Assembly: GCA_024276395.1 (NCBI GenBank)
Contig: JAJRXH010000477.1
Span: 1 to 6,576, forward strand
Source of the DNA: an archaeon
GTDB lineage: Archaea; Asgardarchaeota; Heimdallarchaeia; Hodarchaeales; S146-22
Reading direction: 5' to 3'
Length of the DNA: 6,576 nt
Part shown: positions 1 through 5,562 of the stretch, one piece after another
Layout of the letters: each line of letters begins with the position of its first letter
How positions within the stretch are numbered: position 1 is the stretch's first letter
Notes under the pieces: model-generated
Databases searched by the model: none
Told to the model about the DNA's origin: nothing
What the model saw: the letters and a program-made list of their open reading frames with translations, nothing else
Made by a program: the position numbers and the translations under genes

Positions 1-23
1 TCAAGATAGATGACGAAAAAATC

Positions 24-257
24 TCATCTTGCATTCGTGCATCCAATTGACATGAACCATGATATGACTCTTGACCTACTATAATAAAAGAGGCCCGTCA
101 ACGATTTTTCAAGCGACATGAAGGCCTCTTTGATGGTAATGCTATTAACGACGAGATTTTCAAGAGATTCCAGCAAAATCGAAATTTTCAGGATTTTAAC
201 TTGACCAACTAATGACTGAAACTTTTTGTATTCCAAAAAAGAGCTGTCCAATGCCAT
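24..257 (-). CDS. Doubtful small hypothetical protein (77 aa)
   Basis: A minus-strand reading frame of 77 codons starts at an ATG at 257; two TTG codons just upstream (258-263) could extend it to 79. It reads as a mildly hydrophobic, helix-prone protein beginning MALDSSFLEYKKFQSL and ending in an Arg-Ser-rich, Trp-containing tail. I do not recognise a family. In its favour, it has few atypical residues and would be divergent from dcd. Against it, the start lies only 21 bases from the dcd start, leaving no room for a promoter of its own, and no clear SD is seen. The inverted repeat at 87-131 also falls inside it. It is more likely a chance ORF in the dcd leader than a gene, and is listed because nothing else covers this stretch. 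Confidence 0.2.
   Translation of the reverse strand: MALDSSFLEYKKFQSLVGQVKILKISILLESLENLVVNSITIKEAFMSLEKSLTGLFYYSRSRVISWFMSIGCTNAR
87..131. repeat. Inverted repeat with 9-bp perfect arms
   Basis: AAAGAGGCC at 87-95 is the exact reverse complement of GGCCTCTTT at 123-131, with a 27-base spacer. As RNA it could form a GC-containing hairpin with a large loop. It lies about 150 bases before the dCTP deaminase gene, in a stretch with no convincing plus-strand gene. It may be a leader or terminator hairpin, or an operator-like site. The long loop makes a strong intrinsic terminator unlikely, and no T-run follows on the plus strand. The arms are seen directly; any function is inferred. Confidence 0.5.
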
Positions 258-265
258 CAACAAGC

Positions 266-272
266 AAAGGTG
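266..272 (+). promoter_or_regulatory. Ribosome binding site of dcd
   Basis: AAAGGTG ends 6 bases before the ATG at 279. It pairs with the CACCU part of the archaeal 16S anti-SD. This supports the 279 start and implies that the dcd mRNA has a leader rather than being leaderless. Confidence 0.6.
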
Positions 273-278
273 TGAACG

Positions 279-824
279 ATGATTCTTTCAGATCAAGATA
301 TTAAGGAAGCCATTAATAAAGGAGATATAATCATCGATCCATTTAATGAAAAAAACATTGGGCCCTGTAGTATCGATCTAACATTATCGGATCAATTTGC
401 TGTCTTCAAGACTGGAATGCTATTCAACACCCAAAGTCCTCGTGAAGCAATGGAGCGCGGAATCGAAATTGTAAAGACTAATGGTAAACCTTTCTATCTA
501 GCTCCTGGTCAATTCATTCTTGGAAGCACTCAAGAAAAAATCGCCATATCTCATCGTCTAGCTGCCACCCTAGAAGGAAGATCGTCCATGGCACGGCTAG
601 GTGTTGTTGTCCAAGCAGCTGGTCTAGTCAATCCAGGAACCGGAATCAAAAGACCAACCACCCTTACTCTTGAAATCTTTGGCCAGGCAAACTCTACCAT
701 TGCCTTATACCCGGGAACACCAATCATCCAAATTATTTTCCATGAACTCAAGTCACAGGCAAGTCAAGCATATGATTCTCGTCCTAATTCCAAGTACATT
801 GGGTTAGATGGACCAACCCTATAA
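279..824 (+). CDS. dcd: dCTP deaminase (Dcd / dUTPase superfamily)
   Basis: This 181-residue protein is the usual length for dCTP deaminase, a soluble trimeric enzyme that converts dCTP to dUTP and ammonia on the way to dTMP. Visible family marks are MILSDQDI at the N-terminus, a GPCSIDLTL segment at 28-36, the phosphate-binding GRSSMARLG at 100-108, the motif TLEIFG with the expected catalytic glutamate at 132, the YPGTPIIQI strand at 144-152, and the C-terminal SKYIG lid at 171-175. The stretch after the Arg-Ser-Ser motif reads VVVQAAGLVNPGTG: it has Gln112 and Asn118 where better-known enzymes show His and Asp, plus a short KRPT insertion. Some relatives also cleave dUTP to dUMP, and sequence reading alone cannot decide between mono- and bifunctional forms. 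The start is fixed by the SD at 266-272. The gene ends 64 bases before the next one. Confidence 0.93.
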   Translation: MILSDQDIKEAINKGDIIIDPFNEKNIGPCSIDLTLSDQFAVFKTGMLFNTQSPREAMERGIEIVKTNGKPFYLAPGQFILGSTQEKIAISHRLAATLEGRSSMARLGVVVQAAGLVNPGTGIKRPTTLTLEIFGQANSTIALYPGTPIIQIIFHELKSQASQAYDSRPNSKYIGLDGPTL

Positions 825-859
825 AAATACCTAAAACATCCTTTTCGATTAATTTAAAG
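819..859 (+). promoter_or_regulatory. Candidate TATA promoter(s) for the BshC-like gene
   Basis: Two TATA-like stretches lie between dcd and the next gene. TATAAAAAT at 820-828 overlaps the dcd stop codon, and ATTAATTTAAAG lies at 848-859. With the usual archaeal spacing of about 25 bases, the first would start RNA near 850, giving a leader that includes GTGGAG at 872-877. The second would start RNA near 878, giving an almost leaderless mRNA. Both are read by eye, and A/T-rich intergenic DNA produces such matches readily. Confidence 0.35.
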
Positions 860-888
860 TCAAAAACATTCGTGGAGCTTGAGCAAAC

Positions 889-2619
889 ATGAACATGACC
901 GACATTTACGTCCGTTATACCATGGGGAAACAAGTAGATGAATCACTCATCAGAACAAGTTGGGGAGATGTGGCACGCAACTTTCAAGAACTCAAGCATC
1001 TCGTCACGAAAAAAAAACACCTTGATCCGGAGAAAATCGAAAACATCTACCAATTCAAGAACATCTTAACCAAGCACATGAAAAACATCGGAGTCATTGA
1101 CCATCCCATCTTAGAAAAGATTGAGATATTAGCATCGAAAGAAGACCATGATTTCCTCGGTATTTTCGAAATCGGTCATCAACCACTACTATTTGGAGGA
1201 GGTTTCTTCATTACTGGAAAAGTATCCCTGTTAGACTACCTCACGAGAAAAATTGAAGAAGAAACCAAGATGAGCGTTCTTCCTATTTTTTTCATCGGTG
1301 GGCATGATCGATTACATAATGAAATCATCACGGCACGTTTTCCCCAACACAATTCTGCCTCTGGATTGTTCCTCAAGTTCCCCACGATTGATGAAGAAGA
1401 ACAATTAGAACCTCCTATTTTTCGACTGAGAAAACCACCAAGATCATGGTTAGAATTGGCACTGGAAAAAATCGAAGGAAACTTCACTCAGCTCATCAAG
1501 CATTCGGCATCACCAGAAAATCGTCCTTTATTACTAGAACGAGTCCATCACCTCATCAGAGTGTTTCGCGCCACGTGGAGCCAAGCAACCAATTACCTAG
1601 ACTGGATTGAAAAAGTTTGGCGTGATGTTTACCTTTTTCACTGCAACTTAGATCTCTCGATAATGTCCGTGACAGATCCTTCCTTTAATGGGTTCCTCCT
1701 TCCAGCATATGAGTGGTTACTGAAAGAAGAAATCCGAAAACAATTCGTGGGTGTTTTCAACGATGTTACCCAAAAAATAGAGCAAGCTGGAATCAAACCA
1801 GCCCTTCCATATAGAAACCCTGATTTCGTGCCATTTTATCTTCAATGTCCAGATTGTGAACTCCATCCACGCCTACAACCACGGATTATTAAACCTGGTC
1901 TGTTAGAGGCAATATGCGAAAGCTGCAAGGAATTAGGTAAAGAACCATTAACCATTGAATATAATCCCTCATCTCCAGATTTACATGACTATCAAGAATG
2001 GTTGCTCCCTAGAGCCGAATCAAGAACGCTCAGTTTTTGTTACCTGTTACCAGAAACCGTTCATATTGGTGGCAGCGGTGAAACAGCCTACCATGCTCAA
2101 TTATTCCCAATTTATCGAAAATTAGGCGTAGAACCACCGATATTCGTCAAGACGTATCGCTTGTTCTATACCACCCCATGGACAGAAAAAACTAACCACC
2201 TTTTATCACGACAACTCGACACCTCATTTCTTCCCAACAAGGAGTTCTTCAAGCTCATTCGCAAGATCAGAAAAGCTAAAGATACCAACAAGCTCATGGA
2301 ACTGCAAGATGAACTAGAAAGAAAATTACAAGCCAATTTTAAAGAGATAGTAACTCTTGAAGAAACCTTAAACAACAAAATCCAACAAGAAGATAGCAAT
2401 TCTGACTTTCTCAAGCGACAGTTAAACCTCGTGAAAATATATGCTTCACACTTTTATGGAAGATATGCTCCAGAACAAGCCAAGCCAGATGTCTCGTGGA
2501 ATTGGAGCAGTATTGCCATTCTCGTGGGAATCCATGATCTCACTTACTTCATTCAAAGAAACATCAATCCCCGCTTACCCATCGGGACCACTGCCTTCCT
2601 TTCGCCTGGCACCTTCTAA
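889..2619 (+). CDS. BshC-like protein with inserted zinc ribbon
   Basis: This 576-residue soluble protein has the motif series of the BshC family (bacillithiol synthesis, cysteine-adding step; about 540 residues in bacteria). GHQPLLFGGG at 96-105 followed by FFITGK corresponds to the bacterial GQQ...TGP...YK segment. IFFIGGHDRLHNE at 133-145 corresponds to the VFW..EDHD strand. VHIGGSGETAYHAQL at 391-405 corresponds to the VGGPGE.AYWAQL signature. A helical, likely coiled-coil stretch at about 450-520 matches the coiled coil known in BshC. A CPDC...CESC four-cysteine motif (C320, C323, C343, C346) sits just before the signature and looks like a zinc ribbon; I do not recall it in bacterial BshC. 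No bshA or bshB is in view, so the substrate is unknown, and calling it a bacillithiol enzyme would overreach. A second ATG at 895 is an alternative start. GTGGAG at 872-877 is a weak SD. Confidence 0.78.
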   Translation: MNMTDIYVRYTMGKQVDESLIRTSWGDVARNFQELKHLVTKKKHLDPEKIENIYQFKNILTKHMKNIGVIDHPILEKIEILASKEDHDFLGIFEIGHQPLLFGGGFFITGKVSLLDYLTRKIEEETKMSVLPIFFIGGHDRLHNEIITARFPQHNSASGLFLKFPTIDEEEQLEPPIFRLRKPPRSWLELALEKIEGNFTQLIKHSASPENRPLLLERVHHLIRVFRATWSQATNYLDWIEKVWRDVYLFHCNLDLSIMSVTDPSFNGFLLPAYEWLLKEEIRKQFVGVFNDVTQKIEQAGIKPALPYRNPDFVPFYLQCPDCELHPRLQPRIIKPGLLEAICESCKELGKEPLTIEYNPSSPDLHDYQEWLLPRAESRTLSFCYLLPETVHIGGSGETAYHAQLFPIYRKLGVEPPIFVKTYRLFYTTPWTEKTNHLLSRQLDTSFLPNKEFFKLIRKIRKAKDTNKLMELQDELERKLQANFKEIVTLEETLNNKIQQEDSNSDFLKRQLNLVKIYASHFYGRYAPEQAKPDVSWNWSSIAILVGIHDLTYFIQRNINPRLPIGTTAFLSPGTF

Positions 2620-2631
2620 CAAAAAAACAAA

Positions 2632-2649
2632 ACTTTTTTAAAAATTTAC
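2632..2649 (+). promoter_or_regulatory. TATA-like box / T-run between genes
   Basis: ACTTTTTTAAAAATTTAC lies 13 bases after the BshC-like stop codon. The six-T run could end the upstream transcript, as archaeal terminators are often simple T-runs. TTTTTTAAAAATTTA could be the TATA element of the next gene, placing its RNA start near 2665 with about 30 bases of leader. GAGG at 2683-2686, 9 bases before the ATG at 2696, is a reasonable SD for that mRNA. Both roles are inferred from position and composition. Confidence 0.4.
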
Positions 2650-2695
2650 AAGTGAATACCTAATTAGAACGAGAATACGAAAGAGGAAAAAGACA

Positions 2696-4096
2696 ATGGC
2701 CTATCGTGATGAGTTATTCGAAAAATTGAAACAAAGAAGACCAGATGTCGCTCAGGACGATACTGCAAAGGAAATTGAAAAAAACTTGCAACAAATACAG
2801 CAACTAAAAATGACCAACATCGAGGCCGCACGAAATCAAGCTAAACATGCCCTTCAACTCATCCAAAAACATGCTAACGAACTTGAACAAAAGAAAACTT
2901 ATCGTAACGCTGCCCAACAATATTACGTTGGCTTCCAACTCATTCATGAATTATTTAGCGACCCCACACAAGAACGAAATTGGCTTCTGAAGACTGCACA
3001 GATGCTAGAGTTAGCCGCCGAGCATTACTTGCAATGGGGAGAAATTGATGATGCCATGGCTGCTAAAGTCATTGCAACACTCATTAGAATCCTCACTGGA
3101 GATTGGAACGTCGCTTCACATCTAGATGCCTTCAAAAATAAGGTTGATTTCAACAACCCCAAGGCCCAGGCAGCCAGGGGAATCATTTACATTCCCTACG
3201 ACATCATCCAGGCCATCCAAACACTTGACCCCCAATACCTCCACCGTGCCGAATCATACATCCAAGGTTATCTTAAAGCCGTTCAATCTAGCCAACACTT
3301 CTATACCATCATTGATACTGCTCTAAATTTCGTCAAGCAAGAATTCATGAAAAAAGTAAAATTACCAAGACTCATCACGCACGTGAAGTATTCCCAAGAT
3401 CTTGTCTTCGGTGAAGACTTCGATTTCACGTTCACGGTAAGAAATGATGGCGAAGGAATTGCCAAGGAAGTGACTTTAACACTCACGCTTCCACCGCAAC
3501 TAACCTTAATGGGAGGATCATTGGAAAAAACTGTCCCTCAATTAAATCCTGGTGAATCTACTAGCATTTCTGTCAAGCTTAATTGTCCAAGCGGTGAAGG
3601 CCAGCCACAAATCACGTTAGATGTCACGAGCGAAGTTCAATACCGAGACATTCTCAATAACATTAGGACCAGCCTCCATGGGCCATATGAAGTCATCATT
3701 AGGGCAACTAAAAAGAGTGAAGAACTGCTCGAAGAACTTTCTCTGATACAGGAAACTCAAAAAGAATTACTAACCAAGCTAAACGCAGACGTTCCTTCGA
3801 ACAACGTCAAAAAACTTAGCTTGGGACTGACCACCTTTTATGACAATTTAATCAAGGCAACCAAAGAACGGATCGCGGAAGAAGATTTTGAGGCGGCAGA
3901 GGCCCTTATGATCACCTTGAAAGACCTCACGACAGTGTTCGAACCAACAGTCGCATTTTTAGGTGATTACATCCTTCTCATGCGCGATACTCTGAAATTC
4001 CTTGAAGAAAACAATGCACGAACACGAGAACTTCAAGAAAAATTAAAGACACTAGCCGATAAGGCCAAACAAACAACAACTCCAAAAATTCCATGA
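2696..4096 (+). CDS. Unrecognised helical-solenoid / Ig-like / helical protein
   Basis: I do not recognise a named family for this 466-residue protein. Three parts can be seen. Residues about 20-220 are all-helical with TPR- or SNAP-like pairs; the clearest is AEHYLQWGEIDDAMAAKVIA at 108-127, and DPQYLHRAESYIQGYLKA at 178-195 is a weaker echo. Residues about 222-338 alternate like a seven-stranded Ig-like sandwich (CARDB / DUF11 / appendage type), with FTVRNDGEGIAKEVTLTLTL at 246-265 and QLNPGESTSISVKL at 282-295. Residues 340-455 are charged helices, probably coiled coil. There is no signal peptide or membrane segment, so it should be cytosolic, although CARDB-type domains are usually extracellular. 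A solenoid joined to an Ig-like domain recalls eukaryotic trafficking adaptors such as TRAPPC subunits and coat appendages, and a scaffold role is plausible but unproven. It has its own TATA-like box and SD. A T-rich terminator follows. Confidence 0.85.
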   Translation: MAYRDELFEKLKQRRPDVAQDDTAKEIEKNLQQIQQLKMTNIEAARNQAKHALQLIQKHANELEQKKTYRNAAQQYYVGFQLIHELFSDPTQERNWLLKTAQMLELAAEHYLQWGEIDDAMAAKVIATLIRILTGDWNVASHLDAFKNKVDFNNPKAQAARGIIYIPYDIIQAIQTLDPQYLHRAESYIQGYLKAVQSSQHFYTIIDTALNFVKQEFMKKVKLPRLITHVKYSQDLVFGEDFDFTFTVRNDGEGIAKEVTLTLTLPPQLTLMGGSLEKTVPQLNPGESTSISVKLNCPSGEGQPQITLDVTSEVQYRDILNNIRTSLHGPYEVIIRATKKSEELLEELSLIQETQKELLTKLNADVPSNNVKKLSLGLTTFYDNLIKATKERIAEEDFEAAEALMITLKDLTTVFEPTVAFLGDYILLMRDTLKFLEENNARTRELQEKLKTLADKAKQTTTPKIP

Positions 4097-4109
4097 GGAT
4101 TGATGCCCA

Positions 4110-4145
4110 TTTTTCTTTTCTGGATGTTTTTTTCTTTCTCTCTTC
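4110..4145 (+). terminator. T-rich terminator after the solenoid/Ig-like gene
   Basis: Just after the stop at 4094-4096 the plus strand carries T-runs at 4110-4114, 4116-4119, 4127-4133 (seven Ts) and 4135-4137, followed by a CT-rich tract. No convincing stem precedes them. This is the usual look of an archaeal oligo-U terminator. It serves only the plus-strand gene: in this gap the minus strand is purine-rich, so the convergent gene has no matching T-run here. Confidence 0.55.
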
Positions 4146-4188
4146 CAATTCCCCATATCCGGAAATTAATGCCACGATTTTTCTTCAT

Positions 4189-5430
4189 TCACGCAAGTGA
4201 TCTCAAGGCAAGTGGCAGGCTCTTCATTCCCCAAAACATCAGCGGACGGCTCTTAAACCCAGAACGAATCAAGCCAGACCCATGTAAGTCCACGTCTCTA
4301 ACATCTTCCAACAGTTGATCCAATTGAGCGGCATGAGCGGCTTTTATCCCCTCATTCATAACATGATCACTTGCTCTGGTCAAAAAACGTCGCAGCACGC
4401 GCATCATATAAAATTCACGACCAAATCGCCATTTCCATTCCTTCTCATAGCGTGACAAAAACTTGGCACTAAAATCATCTTGCTCCAGGGCAAGTGCTGC
4501 TGTTTTTCCAGCAAGACGACCACAAAAACCACCTAAATTAAATCCCCCTCCAGTTGTTGCTTTTGTCTGTCCAGCTGCGTCACCAGTAACCAAAAAATTA
4601 TCCAAAACCGTCTTTTTAATGGGGCCCGACCCAACCACGATACCACCACGTACCTGAACAATCCGAGCAGATTTAACTTTCGGTGCCAGCCAAGGATGCT
4701 TTTTCATCAAGTGATCAAGTAGTGCCCTAGTGGAAACAGGCACGTTCATCGCTCGACAAGCCCCAATTCGCATTGTTTCTGGTCCAGTTGGAATTGCCCA
4801 TCCAAAAAATCCGGGAGACCATTTCTTTCCAAAATAAAGATCCACGAAAGAAGGATCCATATCCTTGACTCCATCTAACTCATATTGTATCGCAGGAAAG
4901 TGCCAGTTCACATCTGGAGTCGGTAACCCTAATTGCTGCGAAAGTCTCGCCTCCCTCCCTTCGGCAGATATCACCATCAACGATTCCAATTGAAATGACA
5001 CCTTCCCTCTCTTTCCCCGCAGTGACCCACTAACCACGATTTTCTTTTTTTTCCGCTTAAGTAATCGTGCTGAATGATTGTAGAGATATCGAGCTCCGGC
5101 TTTCTCCGCCAACCGTGCAACATGTTGATCTAATGAAGCTCTATCAAAGACTGTCATTTCATTCCGTCTTCTATCGATTTCAAGATAATCTTTCCCATTT
5201 GGTGCGAAAAAACGAGCTCCGGTAATGCGATTCTGCACGGCTTGAGAAGGAAAACCAATGCTAAGCCGCTTGATCCCCTTGTTACTCATCAAGCCGCTAC
5301 AATGATTCGGAATGCCTGAAATGGGATGTTCTTCTAGCACGACGACCTCATGGCCACTCAAGGCAATTTCGCGGGCAGCAAGAGAACCCACAGGACCCCC
5401 ACCAATCACGATTGCTGGTTCTGAGCTCAC
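4189..5430 (-). CDS. Geranylgeranyl reductase family FAD oxidoreductase
   Basis: This 413-residue flavoprotein belongs to the geranylgeranyl reductase family, which saturates isoprenoid chains, including those of archaeal digeranylgeranylglycerol lipids. The N-terminal FAD-binding Rossmann motif is VIGGGPVGS at 8-16, with the acidic end of the second strand at LEE, 32-34. IPNHCSGLMS at 40-49 carries the family's Cys-Ser-Gly (C44). The YxWxFP-like element is FFGWAIP at 208-214. The second FAD motif, VTGDAAGQTKATTGGG at 281-296, is canonical. The C-terminus has Arg- and Trp-rich helices and no signal peptide, so it probably acts at the inner membrane surface. The start is GTG at 5430, with a stop upstream in frame and a G-run (GGGGG at 5440-5436) just before it. 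Nearby ATGs are out of frame. Archaea often carry several paralogues, so the exact substrate (lipid, quinone or other prenyl compound) is open. Confidence 0.88.
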   Translation of the reverse strand: MSSEPAIVIGGGPVGSLAAREIALSGHEVVVLEEHPISGIPNHCSGLMSNKGIKRLSIGFPSQAVQNRITGARFFAPNGKDYLEIDRRRNEMTVFDRASLDQHVARLAEKAGARYLYNHSARLLKRKKKKIVVSGSLRGKRGKVSFQLESLMVISAEGREARLSQQLGLPTPDVNWHFPAIQYELDGVKDMDPSFVDLYFGKKWSPGFFGWAIPTGPETMRIGACRAMNVPVSTRALLDHLMKKHPWLAPKVKSARIVQVRGGIVVGSGPIKKTVLDNFLVTGDAAGQTKATTGGGFNLGGFCGRLAGKTAALALEQDDFSAKFLSRYEKEWKWRFGREFYMMRVLRRFLTRASDHVMNEGIKAAHAAQLDQLLEDVRDVDLHGSGLIRSGFKSRPLMFWGMKSLPLALRSLA

Positions 5431-5562
5431 ATCATTCCCCCATCACGAATCTTTCCTTCATGACATACGTCTCATCCACTTCTTAAAAGCACGCTGATTG
5501 GACAAAACTGCAGCTAGAATTTTTAGGTGGTTAAAAGCATTCCATCAAGTAATCATTCTGAA
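5431..5562. promoter_or_regulatory. Divergent promoter region
   Basis: These 132 bases separate two genes that point away from each other. The same 9-mer, TTAAAAGCA, occurs at 5483-5491 and 5531-5539. Read on the minus strand, the first gives CTTTTAAG, a TATA-like box about 55 bases before the GTG at 5430, with RNA expected to start near 5460. The second, with the TTTTT at 5520-5524, could serve the plus-strand gene; RNA starting near 5558 would make that mRNA almost leaderless. AGGTGG at 5525-5530 looks like a strong SD but lies 32 bases before the ATG. Confidence 0.4.

Noticed and set aside
3..50. Possible 3' end of an upstream plus-strand gene (15 codons, then TGA at 48-50)
   Set aside because: Too short to judge; an open run of 15 codons is expected by chance, so it is not listed as a gene.
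1236..1487. Minus-strand ORF of 83 aa
   Set aside because: It lies wholly inside the BshC-like gene on the opposite strand and has no recognisable protein character (Ser- and Cys-rich).
2441..2641. Plus-strand ORF of 66 aa overlapping the end of the BshC-like gene
   Set aside because: It is out of frame inside conserved BshC-like coding sequence, with no SD or family resemblance.
279..4096. The three plus-strand genes as one operon or a bacillithiol-type gene cluster
   Set aside because: The gaps of 64 and 76 bases contain TATA-like DNA and a T-run, and neither neighbour of the BshC-like gene belongs to thiol synthesis.
4100..4318. Plus-strand ORF of 72 aa after the solenoid/Ig-like gene, with a hydrophobic N-terminus and a GAGG just before it
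   Set aside because: The hydrophobic start is simply the T-rich terminator being translated, and the rest lies antisense to the 3' end of the well-supported geranylgeranyl reductase gene.
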